Notes: generated by a model not told the origin, from the sequence alone. A DNA stretch of 64,000 nucleotides from Psoroptes ovis (GCA_002943765.1 PQWQ01000003.1:1550001-1614000); one strand, 5' to 3'; shown: positions 48,918-63,166, counted from the first letter of the stretch. Numbers and translations are program-made.

Positions 48918-51712
48918 ATGTATAAACGAAGATATCAACAATCGGAAACTGATTATGAAGAAAGATTTGATAAACGTGCTCGATTTGATTCATTTTCAAT
49001 ATCAGATGAATCAATTGAAGATAAATTAGATGAATTAATTGTCAAAATCGGAGATAAATCAACTTCATCCATCGATAAAAATATCGAAGATTTAGCTGAT
49101 TTATTCAATTTCGATATATTACCAAAAAATACTCGTATTATTGAAGTCTTTTGTGAATGTGTCGTTGAATTTCCTCATAAAATTTGTATTTACTCAACAT
49201 TGATTGGCATATTAAATGCCCGTAGTTACACATTTGGTGGAGAAGTTGTTGAAAAATTGGTTATTCATTTGCGCAATCATTTAAAAAATGGCAATTATGA
49301 TAATGCAAGATTTATGGTTAGATTTTTGGCCGATTTAGTTAATACTCGTACAATATCATGTGGTTCTTTAATAAATTTGTTCGAAAATCTTGTCGATGTT
49401 ACCATGGAAGATAATATACCTCAAGTAAGATCAGATTTTTTCGTATTTATGGTTTTATCAGCATTACCATTCGTTGGTAAAGAATTGTATGATAAAAAAG
49501 AACAAGAATTAGATCAAATATTGAATACGATCGATAGTTATATGTCAAAACGTACAAAAACACAATATCATTCAGCATTGAAAGTATGGCACTCGGATAA
49601 TCCACATCCTCAAGAAGAATACTTGAATTGTCTTTGGAATCAAATTAGTAAATTACGTGAAGAGAAATGGATTGAAAATCATATTTACAGACCTTATATT
49701 CATTTCGATAATGTGCTATGCGAAGCATTACAACATAATATAAGTTCAGTAAAACCACCAGCACATGAATCAACCAATGTTTATTCTTATCCACGAGTTA
49801 TATTTCGATTATTCGATTATACTGATTGTCCTGAACGTAGTATATTGCCAGGATCTCATTCGATTGATAGATTTTTGATTGAAGACAATCTTCGTTGGGT
49901 ATTCAATCTGAATTGTTTCGATCGTAAAGATTGTGCAACATCATTGTTAAATTATATGAATTTATCCATTAGTACAAAAATTCCATTAGAATATGTGATT
50001 GTTGAAGTCTTATTAGGTGAAATGTTTGCATTGCCTAAATCTAGATTTCCTGAAATATGTTATGGCTCGATAATGTTAGATTTATGTAAATTACAACCGA
50101 GTAGTTTTCCAAAAGTATTAGCTCAAGCAGTTGAATTATTGTTTGATCGTTTAGATACAATGAATGGTTCTTGTATTGATCGGTTTGCATCATGGTTCGC
50201 TTACCATTTATCAAATGTACAATTTCGCTGGGATTGGGATGATTGGAGCATTGCATTGAAATATGAATTGCTGCATCCAAAAACAAAATTTATTGCCGAA
50301 ACATTACAATATTGTTTACGTCTGTCATATCATGGAAAAATATTAGAAATAATTCCGAAATCATTTGAAAAATTGATACCACAATTGGCTAAACCTAAAA
50401 ATAAGTACATACAGCAGCAGCCGCAAAATAAAATGGATGTCGACGATGACCAAAATAAAGATTATTCAGCTGAGAATTTGAATGACAATGGCGATAATGA
50501 GAATGATGATCAAAAACAAGAAAAAATAATCAAATATACCAATTCAAATGTTTCGAATATGATTGATGCACTGAAATCGAAATGTAGTGTCGATGAAATG
50601 ATTGATATTATCAATGAAATGAAGGATGATGATGAAGATGATGACGATGACATGACAACTGCAGCATCACCATTCACTATAAATTCAACAAAATTAATGA
50701 AAATGAAGATTGAAATATTCATTACATGTTTGCTCAATGTATCATCACAATCTATGACACATACATTTTCATATGTAGCAAAATATAGACAAGTATTCAA
50801 AAAATTGTCACAAAATGAAGAATCACAATTATGCATGCTGGACACAATATTCGAAGTGTGGAGTTCACATCAACAGGCAAGTGAATCAAACATCATTGTA
50901 ATTTTTTAAATAATTTCTCTTTCATCAATTATATCTAGCTTATGGTAATTTTAATCGATAAATTAATGAAATCTGAAGTATTACAATATCCAACTGTCGC
51001 CATTTGGGTATTTTCAAGAGCTAATTCAGAAGAATTTATGAAGTATGATCCATTTATAGTTTTAAGTTTATTATTATTAATCTAAAATCTTTTTTCACTT
51101 AGTTTTTATATGTGGAAAATATTATATTCAACAATTAATCGTACAATTTATCATATTAAACAATGTACAAAAGAATTGAATGAAGCCAAAACAAAATTAA
51201 ACTCAGTATGTATTTGAATCCATTCTAATTTGATTATATTCATGAATGATTTTTATTAAAATTTAATTCAGTCTAACAATGAAAACAATAATGATAATGA
51301 TTCATTGATGAAAGATGATCAACAACAGCAACATGCGGACACTTTGGAATTGATTGAAAAATTGGAAGAAAAATTAGATTCAATACAATCTGAGCAGAAA
51401 AATCTCTTCTTGATTATACTACAAAGATTCATTATGATCCTGACTGAACATATACAAAGTTGTGAAGTGAAAGGTAAAAGCTTTCGTAATTATTGGTATT
51501 TTTGGACCTTGAGCCGTCTGCAAGAAATTTTATTTTTGGTATGTAGTATTTATGTTTGAATTTCTAGTATTGATGATTTTTTCTCAATTAATTTACAGTA
51601 TAATGAATACATCTTCAAATATCAAGATACATATGAATCTTTGCTATTTACAAATGATATTGATTCAAATATTTTGGCCGTATTTAAACAATTTTTATAT
51701 TTACATGCTTGA
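48918..51712 (+). CDS. NCBP1: Nuclear cap-binding protein subunit 1 (CBP80)
   Basis: Large subunit of the nuclear cap-binding complex, which binds the 5' cap of RNA polymerase II transcripts with CBP20 and acts in splicing and export. Exons 48918-50876, 50939-51042, 51103-51205, 51272-51538 and 51599-51712 join to 848 residues (human about 790). The N-terminus KRRYQQSETDYEERFDKR and the C-terminus, with SEQKNLFLIILQRFIMILTE and SNILAVFKQF, follow human NCBP1 well; the helical MIF4G-type repeats lie between. The first intron uses a GC donor (CAG|GCAAGT at 50877), which is needed to join SSHQQ to LMVILIDKL. A poorly conserved acidic insert lies at about 500-580, with polyasparate near 50626-50652. 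AATAAA at 51853. Confidence 0.94.
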
Positions 51713-52523
51713 GAAAAATGGAAAGATAATTCCGATTCAAAATTTCAAAAATTTTTAAAACCATTAAGCCAGCTATTTGCACCTAAACATGTATAAAAGG
51801 GTTTAAGGTATTCATTGATATTTTGATTATTGTCACAAAATTATTTTGCATCAATAAAATAAATGCAATTCATTAATTATTATCGGTACCACAAAATATA
51901 GATAGGATAATTAATTTACTCATTGTCATTTTGTTTACAAGTGTTTTCCACTTGAAATCAATAAATTCGTGCGTCATCAAATTTTTTTTTCTCAGTAATT
52001 ATTTTAAATTTGATGATTTTTGAATAAATATTTTGAATTAGAAAAATCACTGTGTTTGGTAATTTAATCAAATAAAAATAATAAAGTATGTCTACAATTG
52101 AAAAGATAAGATAAGTTTTAAAAATAGACCAATAAAGATTATTCGACAAACAAAATTGAACTCATGTACGTTTCAATTAATTTATTGACATTGCAAATAT
52201 TTGTTTATTTGTCATCAATGAAAATATTTTTTTTTCAAAAATTCCTTCAAGTTACATTAAACTCTTGAGATTATTTTTCATTCATTCAAAACAATAAAAT
52301 GTTTGGTATTTAGGAAAAAAATTGGAAAAACAATAAGGACAACTATGCATATTAATTTTGAAATCAAATAATAAAACTCCTACATTTCCTTTCGAAATTT
52401 CTTATTACATTTTGTTGGCCATTATTTTTGATTTTTTTTTCATACAATCAATCATCAATTGATCATTAATCAATAATTTTTGACGAAGCCGATAATCAAG
52501 AATTTTTTTTTGAATTAGAAAAA
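51713..52523. other. Intergenic between NCBP1 and the GLMP-like gene
   Basis: About 810 bp of AT-rich 3' UTR and promoter. AATAAA at 51853-51858 is a likely polyadenylation signal for NCBP1. No gene seen on either strand. Confidence 0.5.
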
Positions 52524-53839
52524 ATGAAAAAATTGATAATAATATCCTTTTTATCTTTTTACGTATTCATATTATTGACATCCATAATTAATTCTGAAAG
52601 AATATTAAAATATGAACATAATCCTAATTGTACCATAAAAGAATGTAAAGATAATGAAGAAAATACTCATATTGTTTGTATAAAATCATATGATCCTGAA
52701 TTTAAAAATGAATCTACTTATTATAATATATGGATATTTACAAATTATTATTCGCCAACAATATTATTATTCGAAACATCATATGATAGTTATTTAAAGA
52801 TTAATTGGACTAAATTTTTTGATCAATCATCTAATTTTGATTCAATAAAATTTGATGGCCATGTATTGAATAGTTTTGGTATCGAATTAACTGATTTATT
52901 TTTAGTGAATATTACTACGAAACAATTGTTGGATAATATTGATATTCACCATTCAAATTGGACGATGCAATTATTGAATAATAAATCAAATGAAATTGAT
53001 GCGAAATTCTCTAATCATAATCCAAATATCGGCATTATAAATTTTTATCTAAAATCATCGGCTAAAAATGGACGTCAAATTATATTACCGAAATTGATAT
53101 ACACAAATTCTGGTAATCTTTTACGAATCGAAATTGAGCAAATGACTTTGAATCAAACGTTGAAACAGAATAATACTCGTTTGCAACTAAGTGCCAATTT
53201 TACCACCATAATCAATGGCAATATTGATGTAAAAAGCAATATTGATAAATTCACCGGAATCGATGATGAATATACACCAGGTGTATTCCAGGTACATCAA
53301 TAGACTGTTTTCAAAATTCAAATAGTTTAAATATTTTATCATTAATTCTAAAATAGCGCTACTTGTATGAAATGAATGCCATCCACAATAATGTAACTCG
53401 CTCATCATTCATCGATTGGAAACCTGTAGCATATTTTGATCATAAACAACAGATTGCAACATCATTAAAAGTGATTAATCCTATCATGAAAAATGTAACA
53501 CTATCGAAAACAAGTAAATCCGCATTGACTACATATTTCAACCCAAACGAATCATATGCAATTCAATTGTCTAATTTTCGTTTCAATTCTGATGATGATA
53601 CAGAATTTGATCTATCGTTAAATGATACAACGATAGAATTCTCATTATCATTATCATTGACATCGATGAATGTGCCACAATTTTCATCCACAATGACTAT
53701 CGTTATTGTAACAGTATTGATTGGTCTTGGTACGCCGTTTATTTTATTACTTATATTCATAATGTATAGTTTCTCAAAACGTATATTGTCAGCTGCAAAT
53801 TATGATCTACAAAATGATGATTTAGAAAATGTAAGCTAA
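52524..53839 (+). CDS. Glycosylated lysosomal membrane protein (GLMP/NCU-G1-like)
   Basis: A single-pass lysosomal membrane protein; the vertebrate member supports the lysosomal transporter MFSD1. Exons 52524-53291 and 53357-53839, split by a 65-bp phase-0 intron, give 416 residues (human 406). A signal peptide covers residues 1 to about 24. The luminal part has many Asn-X-Ser/Thr sequons. A transmembrane helix near the C-terminus (about 370-394) is followed by a short tail. Motifs shared with the family are STYYNIWIFTNYYSPT and, in exon 2, FIDWKPVAYFD. The tail ends with tyrosine- and acid-rich NYDLQNDDLENVS, possibly a sorting signal. It converges on CEP120, with 122 bp between stop codons. 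Confidence 0.85.
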
Positions 53840-53961
53840 GCAAAATAGTATCGGGAAATTGACTAGTAATTAATATAAATGTCGATATATAAATAATATA
53901 TAAAAATATGGCCAAGTTTCATCATTAATCATAGGCGTATTAATATTTTTTTTGAATGATT

Positions 53962-56526
53962 TCAAACATTTTGATTTGTCGAGGATTGCCCAACAATCAT
54001 ATTTCCACCACCACCACCATACAATGAACGTGTTATCGATTTTGATCGTATTGGAAGATTTGACTTATGATTTTCTATATTATTACTTCTATGAATGTAA
54101 ATTTAATTAAAAAATTATTATTTTTTTTTTTGAAAATAATTTGTAACTTACTCCGGTGATTGTAGCTGTTGATAATCTCTGTGAATAATTATCGATCTTT
54201 TGGCCGTATTGTTAGCTTGCTGCTCGCTAGCTTGTTGAGTTTTACGTTTGTTCAATTGTGTCAATTCGAATACTTTGGCTTCCAATTCACGAATGCGTTG
54301 CATTTTTTCTTTCATTTTGCGTTCCAAATGATAATTTTTTTCTTGAATACGAAATTTCTCTTCTTCAGCCGCTTTCAGCTTCAATTTCATTTGATTCAAT
54401 TTATCATCATAATCTGATTGTAATTTTTGTATGATTGATTCCAAATCATTATCATTGTTTTGAAATTTACTCGAATTGCCATTGGCATTTAATCCTTTCT
54501 CTCTTTGATCTAATAATTTTTCTTGTTCAAACAATTTCAATTCACGTTCATCTAATTTTTTTAGCAGTTCATTCAATTGTTTTTCTTTTTCAATCAATGA
54601 TTGCTGTCGGCGTTGATCACTAGTTGTCGATTCAAATATTTCACGTTCATCATACATCGATTGTGTCATAATTGATGGCTTTGAGGTATTAGCTGACGGC
54701 TCTTTACGATTCAATGATGATTTTTTCATTTGTTGTGATCGAATTCGCGACTGTTGATCACCATAATCATCATCATTGTCATTATTGACTGTATCAATCA
54801 ATTCTTGTATGAACATGATTACTTTCAATTCACAAATTTGATCACTTAATTCATCGTAAACAGTCGTGTTTATTTGTGTAAAATTATCATTTAATGGGGA
54901 TCGATTATTTTGATCTAAGGATTTTTCACATGTTTCATCTTTGTTACTGTCATCATTTAAAAGACATTTTAAACTAATTTCACTTGTTCCCAATAATGTA
55001 TTATCTTCATCTAATATCAACTGTATGATTAATGGCAAATTTTCAAATGTATATGATAATTTTTCATAGGTTGTAGCTAAATTAAATCCACAAAAACCAT
55101 GTGGAATCGTTATTTCTTCATCAGAATGTTCACGTGAAAATTGTATAGATGGATATGTTTTAATTGGTTCAGTTGCACCAAAAAATGCATATGAAAATTG
55201 TAAGTAGAATGGTTGAAACAATATCTGACAAATATTTTCATCATTCAAATTAGTCAATAACTTGATTGTTCTTAAATCGATTGCAATATAATAATGATTG
55301 ATGAAATCAATTGGACGTTCAACACTGATTGGCTGTTGCTGTAACTGCTGCTGATGATCATTGCTATTATTTCTCGATAGATGATTATTCAACATAAACA
55401 ACCGTATATTTATGGTTGGAAATGGATCTTTAACATAAACAGATTCTTCTTCAGGTACAATAACAAAATTTCCATAAATGAATGAATTATTTTGCTGAAA
55501 TAATTTCAACAAATTTATTGTCACAAAGCCAATCAATTCATTAGTTGTCGAACAAAATTGTATTTCAATTGTTGGATATGATTCAAAATATTCTTGTAAC
55601 ATATCTTTATTCAATGTTTTTATATTTATTGAATATTTATGTTGTTCATAATCATCACAATTGATCAAATCAAAAAATGAATTGGTTTTGATTTGTTTAC
55701 CAAACAATACATAACGAAAATAATATTCTTGTCGTTTGTGTTTATCATTTTCATCTTTATTATTACTGTTTGGTAATAAATTTTGTAAATTTTTCGGACG
55801 ATTTAAATGTATATTAATTTGAAATATTTGTTGACAATCATTTTGTTCACAAATACTTTTATTCCAAATATAAACACATTTATTTGTTATGTCGATTGAT
55901 AGATTTGAATTGAAGTCACTATAGAAACTCATCATTGATGAATCAAGAAAATATGATTTACCTTCTTTCTTGATTGAACGAGTAAATTGTGATGATTCAA
56001 TCAAAGATGTTGATTGATCACTATTTATTGAGCAATCATTTAAATCATTGTCATTAATTTTATTCACCATCAAGGCCAAATATAATTGTGGACGTTTGCT
56101 TGATGATCCTTTATATTTGGGATTTAATAATACAACCCACTTATATTTAGGATCGACTGTATAATCCTGTACATCACGTAAATGTAATATAACATAACCA
56201 ATAAAATGTCTATTATCTTCATTTGAATTTGATGAAGATAATGATGTTGATTGTTGTTGCTGAATCGAATATTCGACAAAACATTGTAATTTTATAGATT
56301 TACGTTCAGTACGAAATTGATGAAAATCTTTGCGATTAATACGAAAACCTAATTCAGTTGCCAATTCAGGATTAATTGAATTAATTTCGATTGGATCACT
56401 TTGCAATATATCATCATTAAATTTTGCAACTAATATTACATGAGTTTTACAATCTTTCAATAGATAATCATCTTTTAATGGGAAATTGTCACCCAAACTA
56501 ATACTAATCAATATTTCACAAGTCAT
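53962..56526 (-). CDS. CEP120: CEP120-like centrosomal protein (C2 domains plus coiled coil)
   Basis: Daughter-centriole protein needed for centriole elongation and cilia. Minus-strand exons 54152-56526 and 53962-54088 give 833 residues (human 986). The N-terminal C2 domain (about 1-125) has LATELGFRINRKDFHQFRTE and a YVILHLRDVQDY strand, close to human CEP120 (ATELAWEIDRKALHQHR). The central region (about 210-600) fits the CEP120-specific domain. The coiled coil lies at about 650-775 and is rich in Glu, Lys and Gln. The last exon adds a short Ser/Gly-rich tail with GGGGG. The polyglutamine-type insert is short. The ATG at 56526 is 321 bp from the divergent UBA5 start, so the two may share a promoter. 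Confidence 0.9.
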
Positions 56527-56847
56527 TTTTCATGAATTTGATTTTAATTCATTCTCATTAATCCAATTAAATTCTTCAATATGACAATAATAAAGAAACT
56601 GGCGCAAAATTGCATAATCCATAAACGACGTATTCGAATGTAAACAAAAGACTTTTAAATTCTTTCTTCGTTTTAACATCATTCACAGTGTAACACCTGT
56701 TTCCATGTCGAAATCCTCGATATGAAAAAAAAAATTGATTCGGCGCCGTACATTTTATGAATCCTCATTTTCATGCTTTGCCACATCAACAAATAATTTA
56801 AATATTGTTCTTTCAAATTCAAAATCAATTTTCACCATTTATAAAAG
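56527..56847. promoter_or_regulatory. Shared promoter region of CEP120 and UBA5
   Basis: 321 bp between divergent start codons. A patch near 56738-56752 (TTCGGCGCCGTA) contains the palindromic core GGCGCC, rare in this AT-rich sequence, and may mark the core promoter. A second GC-richer site, CAGTGTAACACC, lies near 56687-56698. Inference only. Confidence 0.4.
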
Positions 56848-58183
56848 ATGGATAATATAGATCAATTAAAAGAACAAATACGTAAATTAGAGCAAGAAAT
56901 ATGTGATTTGAAATCATTGAAAAATGATCAATCAACATCAATTAATAAACGTGAAAAAATTGAAAAAATGAGTGATGTGGTCGTCGATTCTAATCCATAT
57001 AGCCGATTGATGGCATTAAAACGTATGGGCATTGTTAAGAATTATGAGGTATGATGTTTTTAATTGTGAAATTTTTAGTTGATCTCACTGATATGAACAA
57101 TTTAGGAAATTCGTAATTATACGGTCGCAATTGTTGGTGTTGGCGGTGTCGGTAGTGTTACAGCTGAAATGTTAACACGTTGTGGTATTGGCAAATTAAT
57201 ATTATTTGATTATGATAAAGTTGAATTAGCCAATATGAATCGGCTGTTTTTTCAACCAAATCAATCTGGACAAAGTAAAGTCGAGGCTGCACGTAACACG
57301 CTGCAATTCATCAATCCAGATGTTGAAATCGATATTTATAACTATAACATCACAACTGTTGATAATTTTGAACACTTCATGAATACATTACGTTCCAGTA
57401 GTCTCAAGAATGGACCAGTTGATTTAGTACTTAGTTGTGTTGACAATTTTGAAGCACGAATGGCAATCAATACAGCTTGTAATGAATTAAAACAAACATG
57501 GTTCGAATCTGGTGTTTCGGAGAATGCCATTTCTGGCCATATTCAATATATTGAACCCGGTGTAACAGCTTGTTTTGCTGTATGTATTATTTTATCAATA
57601 ATTTTAAGTTTATTTTTAATTGATTTTATAATTTGATGATCAGTGTGCACCACCATTAGTTGTTGCATCGAATATTGATGAAAGAACATTGAAAAAAGAA
57701 GGCGTATGTGCTGCCAGTTTGCCAACAACTATGGGCATTGTTGCCGGATTCCTTGTACAAAATACATTAAAATATCTGTTAAAATTCGGAAATGTATCAC
57801 ATTATCTTGGTTACAATGCATTGAATGACTATTTTCCGCAGATGTCAATGAAACCAAATCCAAATTGTGATGATTCATATTGTTGTCGTCGTCAACGTGA
57901 ATATGAAGAATATTTGAAAAATAATAAACAACAAATCATTGATATCGATTCAAACAATGATAGCGATAATATCATACAACACGAAGATAATGAATGGAAT
58001 ATCGAAGTGATCGATGAATCTAAAGAAATCTCTGACCGAACAAAAATAACCGAAGGAATACGTTACGCATATGAAAAACCTGATGAATCAATCACTGATT
58101 CATCAATCGACCAATCAAATGAGCAAACATCGACAACAAATCAATCGATTGATGAATTAATGAAACAAATGAAAAATCTATGA
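56848..58183 (+). CDS. UBA5: UFM1-activating E1 enzyme UBA5
   Basis: E1 enzyme that adenylates UFM1 and passes it to UFC1 (ufmylation, ER stress response). Exons 56848-57048, 57106-57579 and 57644-58183 join to 404 residues, the same length as human UBA5. The nucleotide-binding loop VGVGGVGS lies at about 77-84, followed by LFDYDKVELANMNRLFF. Further on are SCVDNFEARM and the catalytic Cys at about 247 in GVCAASLPTTMG. The zinc ligands are CAPP and CDDSYCC. The C-terminal motif HEDNEWNIEVIDE matches the UFM1/GABARAP-interacting segment (EWGIELV) of human UBA5. The N-terminal helix is a coiled-coil-like KEQIRKLEQEICDLK. Both introns are phase 0 and about 60 bp. Confidence 0.97.
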
Positions 58184-61100
58184 TAATTTTTCTTTCGAAT
58201 GTGATTTACCTGATTTTTTTTGAAATATCGATTCCGAATCAACTGAATGAGCACAATCTAACGACAATAATATTAAATATGCATTTAAATTTTCATTCCT
58301 GATATAACAAAACCTTCATTTATTTTTCTTTGAATTATTTTGACCTTATTTCTTCTTACATGTCCATCTTGATTTTCTCAAGGTATATTTTGACATATTC
58401 AACAACAATGAATGCATAGGAAAAGAAAAAAGAGAATGTAAATTACATCTTTAAGGATTTATTTGACTGTTTTCCCCTTTTATTTTAAGCATTTCGTTGC
58501 TGTTGTTCGTGATCGAGAGCAGATCTTTACTTTCTTGGTTTATGTATTTTTTGGTTATCTTTAAAGGTCATGTCGTTTCATTTCTTTTTTTTCTTCAAAA
58601 TTTTTTTTCTCAAATTAAAATTCAAAAAACAATGCCTCGAATATCATCTGAGGTCATCAGGTATTTTATTTCTCTCTTCTTTCTCATCAATAGGTTTTGG
58701 TCACAATGATTCTGGCCATCAAAAAAATTCTTCGCTTCCACCGTTCATTTTTATACCGCTACAACAAAACGTAACGAAAATTTTTTTTTCCTTTTCGTGT
58801 TATTTCCGAATACAGACCACAAAAAATATATAAGAAACTGAAGCAGAAAAAAAAATTCTTTCATCTTATTCAATTCAAATCGGTATTTGTTGTTTTTCGA
58901 GTTTCTTTAATTTTCTGTGAATATCACTTCAAAATGATATTCAAACTGCTTTCAACTGTATCCAATGTTGCTAGCACTTTACGCATAAATCTCGAAAATT
59001 GATTTGGCATTTTTTCTTTTTTCCATTTTCAACAGTTTCAAATTATTAATTTGTCTGTTCTACTTCTTTCACAAGCATATGCTTGCATTTTCTCGGATCA
59101 ACAAAAAATTAACACACAAATCTATGCTACTACCTTGAATCATTCAGATAATTTTTCGCCAAACTCCGCCTACTTATTTTTTTCAAATCAAAACATTGAG
59201 TATATGATTCGATGATGATGATGATGTTGATGTTGATGATGAAGATTATTATTATTTGATTCAATTCAATACAATTCAATTGATAATTCGATGAGCTTCT
59301 TCTTTCGTTTCATTTGTTATTATTATTTGATCAAATAAAAATACAAATAAATTCATTTATATATTTATATACGGTTATTTTTCATTAGTTTTTTTTTTGG
59401 CGAGGCCGCACATACAAAGTTTTATATGACGAAAAAATAATATGAAATGAAATAAAATGAATCAATTATAAATGTGTATATATGTGTGTATGTGTGCTGT
59501 GTGTTGTTAGTATTTTCGATGCTCTTTGTATATGTGTCTTGATGATAATGATTATTATTAATTTTTCATTAAAAATTTTTTGTTTGTTTGTTGTTATTTT
59601 AATTGAATAAAATAAAATATAAAAAAAAAATAAAATATTAATTCACAAATAAATACCATTTGTAATTGAAATATATTAATTTAAGATGATTATTTGTAAT
59701 AATTGTAGAAAAATAATTGATAGAATTGATAAATAAACAAATAAATGATCAATAATTTTTAATAATTTTTTACAAATTATCGATATTATTATTGTTTTGT
59801 ATGTGGATTATGTATGATAAACATATTATATGAAACACTATATCGATGATTGGTAATTCATATCTTTTTTTAAAGAAATTTTATTCTTTTTTTTTGAAAA
59901 TTATCATTAATTGAAACTTATCATTCAATCAATCAACGGAACTGAATGATGATGAATTCAATATAATCAATGTTTTTTTTGTGTTTGTGTGATTCAATAT
60001 TTATTAGAAATATAAGGTAAAATGAAAAATGCTTAAAGGTACGAGAAATTCTTTTTCAGATTCTTGAAACATGATTATAATTCTTGTTTTTCTTTTTTGA
60101 ACTCATAGAATCACTTAACAAGCGATAAAATGTTGAATATGAATATTTATCAAGAATAGATGCAAAAATTTTCAAATGAAAATGACATTCAATTTTATTT
60201 GTTTTTGTGTTTTGTTGTTAATTGTGTATTTGAATTGATTCATCATTCTATATAAATGTGTATTTTCATTATTTGAATCTGTGCCTTTGTTGAAACTTTT
60301 TGTTTGTTGGTTTTTGTTTTGTTATATGTTTTAATTGAAAATTATATTTTTCGAAGACAAAAAAAAGAATGAAATTAGAATAAGGTAAATTATTATATTG
60401 TCTTATTCACACACACACACACGCACACACATATACATTGATTTACATTAATCCGATAATGATTTTTAATTAAATTTCTTCTAATCATTTTTTTTTCTCA
60501 TAAAATTATAGATTGAGCCAACATTTCTCTCTGATGTCTATACATACTATTTGTGATTTATAATCATTTTTGAAAGCACCATTGTTTTCAATAAATTAAA
60601 TTATAATGATGATGAACAATGATTATCACTAATATCAACTGTATATTATTATCATTTTTAATTTAAGTCATCATATTAAAATCGATAAACATTTTGCCTT
60701 TCAATTTCATTGATTTGTGGAGAGAAAATCTTATTTTGTGCTCGTGTAAATCACCTAAATCATCAAAAACATCACTAATCAACAAATAACAAAATTAATT
60801 AACTAAAAGAAAAAATCTTAAAAGTCATTATTTTAATATTGAAATTTCGTTAATTTTTTATGATCATTTGTTACAATAATGATATTCTGTTGAGTTTTAT
60901 TCTCTAGTTTCAATGAATCATCCATGAGGCAATTTATTCATCAATATTTGTTTCAAATTAACCATTAAATCAATGTTAAAATATCCAGTCTCATTCTAAA
61001 CATCCTCAATCATCAGCATCTGCAAAAATTTTAAATATTTTCGTTTCATCAAACGATTCAACATTTATATGACAAATATTTTGTTTATTTTTGTAAATTT

Positions 61101-61239
61101 GTATATCATTGTGTTTGTGTGTTTGTGATGTAAATATTCTTTAAGCACTCAATACTAACATCAGATATAACAACAGCAAAGATTTATATCGAAAATTGAT
61201 CATATTGGGATATAAATTTTGTTCGGAAAAATTTGTGCA
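58184..61239. other. Intergenic between UBA5 and casein kinase I gamma
   Basis: About 3 kb, holding the UBA5 3' UTR and the kinase 5' flank. Contains GAT runs (about 59209-59239), a CA run (about 60406-60429) and a number of poly-T runs. Two open frames at 58497-58833 are low-complexity and match nothing known. No RNA gene recognised. Confidence 0.5.
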
Positions 61240-63166
61240 ATGCATTCATCACAAAGTCGTAGTTCGTCAAGCACGAACAGTTCTGATGCTGTCATGATGG
61301 TTGGGCCAAATTTCAAAGTTGGAAAAGAAATAGGCCGTGGAAATTTTGGTGTTTTACGCTTAGGTATGTACATAGGTACTTATTGATCGATCGAAATTAA
61401 ATTCTCTTCTTTTAATTCTAAGGTAAAAATCTTTATAATCAAGAACATGTCGCCATCAAATTAGAACCAATGAAATCAAAAGCTCCACAATTACATTTAG
61501 AATTTCGCTTTTATAAAATATTGGGCAATGTTGGTATGTGCTTCGGATAATCATTTTCGTTTAATATCACATCCAATTTTTCGCTAATTTTATTTTATGA
61601 AAATAATTTATTTGCAGAAGGCATACCAAAATTATATTATTTCGGTTCGTGCGGAAAATACAATGCATTAGTTATGGAATTACTTGGTCCAAGTCTTGAA
61701 GATATGTTTGATCTCTGTGAACGTAAATTTTCAGTCAAGACTGTCATACAAATAGCATTACAAATCGTAAGTTAATTTTTTAAATATTGATCCTTTCGTT
61801 TTTATTTATTTTGATTGTATATTCACTGTCATTGAACAGCTTACTAGGATAGAATATGTTCATTCAAAACATTTAATTTATCGTGATGTAAAACCAGAAA
61901 ATTTTTTACTTGGAAAACCGAATTCACGTAAGGCGAATGTATTGCATATTATCGATTTTGGTCTAGCTAAAGAATATATCGATCCTGAGAATGGTAAACA
62001 CATACCGTATAGAGAGCATAAAAGTCTAACTGGTACTGCACGCTATATGAGTATCAATACTCATCTTGGAAAAGGTTAGTTAGTTTTTCGATAATAGTTG
62101 ATTGTCGATCATAATTTTTAAACTAATTTTGTGTCTTTATATAGAACAAAGTAGACGTGATGATTTAGAAGCAATCGGACATATGTTCATGTATTTTTTA
62201 CGTGGCAGTCTTCCTTGGCAAGGTTTAAAAGCTGATACGTTGAAAGAACGTTATGCAAAAATTGGTGAAACTAAACAATCAACACTTATCGAAATATTAT
62301 GTGAAGGTTATCCAGAAGAATTCGCCACATATTTACGTTATGTTCGACGTTTGGATTTTTTCGAAACACCTGATTACGAATATTTACGCAGTTTATTCAT
62401 TAAATTATTTGAACGTGAAGGGCATAAAAATGATGGAATCTATGATTGGACTGAGAAACAGCAGCAACAAGTAGGATTTTTTTTCGAATTCCATTATGTT
62501 ATTAACTTTCTGTCAATTTCAATAGATGCAAATGATGGAAACAAAAATATCGCTAAGAGATAGACACCTATCTCCTAATATTAAGGTATTTATTATTTGA
62601 TGATTCGATTATTGTTTCATTTGTGATTAACAAAATTTTGACCACTTTTTACTCTGAAAAATGAAAATAGCAATCAAATGTGAACAAATCGGACCGTAGC
62701 AAAAATGCATGGTCCGAAAGACAACCGGATAGATCCGGTAATAATGTAAATCGTGATCCGAATGATCGTGTACGAATACCGATGAGCAATACAAATCCAG
62801 GTGGTGTAAAATTATTAGGCTCATCGGGTCTTACATCGACTGAACGCTTGGGCGGTTCTGTTCAAGTTGTTAGCTCAACAAATGGTGATCTCACAAATGA
62901 TGATCCTGTAACTGGTCATTCAAATACACCAATTACTGGTCCTATTGAGCTTGATGCCGTATCTGAAACAAAGTAAATATACAATCAAATATTTTTATTT
63001 TCTAACTCTAAACAAAGCAAAATAAATTATTCTCAATCAACACAATAAGACTAACTAGAATAGTTTTATTATGAAATAAAATTTGATTGACCCAATTTTT
63101 TTTTCTTTTTATTTTAGATGTTGTTGTTTTTGTAAAAAGAAAAAGGTCAAATCGTTAAGGAAATGA
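61240..63166 (+). CDS. Casein kinase I gamma (gilgamesh-like)
   Basis: Membrane-anchored Ser/Thr kinase acting in Wnt and vesicle signalling. Eight exons keep frame to 451 residues: 61240-61363, 61423-61533, 61618-61766, 61840-62074, 62145-62470, 62526-62585, 62671-62972 and 63118-63166. The glycine loop GRGNFG is at 32-37, the ATP Lys in VAIK at 54, the catalytic Asp in YRDVKPEN at 144, and DFG at 167-169. CK1 signature features are seen, including HKSLTGTARYMS and GHMFMYFLRGSLPWQG. The gamma type is shown by the C-terminus KCCCFCKKKKVKSLRK, a cluster of cysteines followed by lysines as used for palmitoylation and membrane binding. Exon 6 is a 60-bp cassette (MQMMETKISLRDR) and could be optional. 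The N-terminus is Ser-rich. Confidence 0.96.

Noticed and set aside
49500..50845. Minus-strand open frames within NCBP1 (50041-50286, 50510-50845)
   Set aside because: They are antisense to a strongly conserved coding exon, caused by its AT-rich codon use and the polyasparate run.
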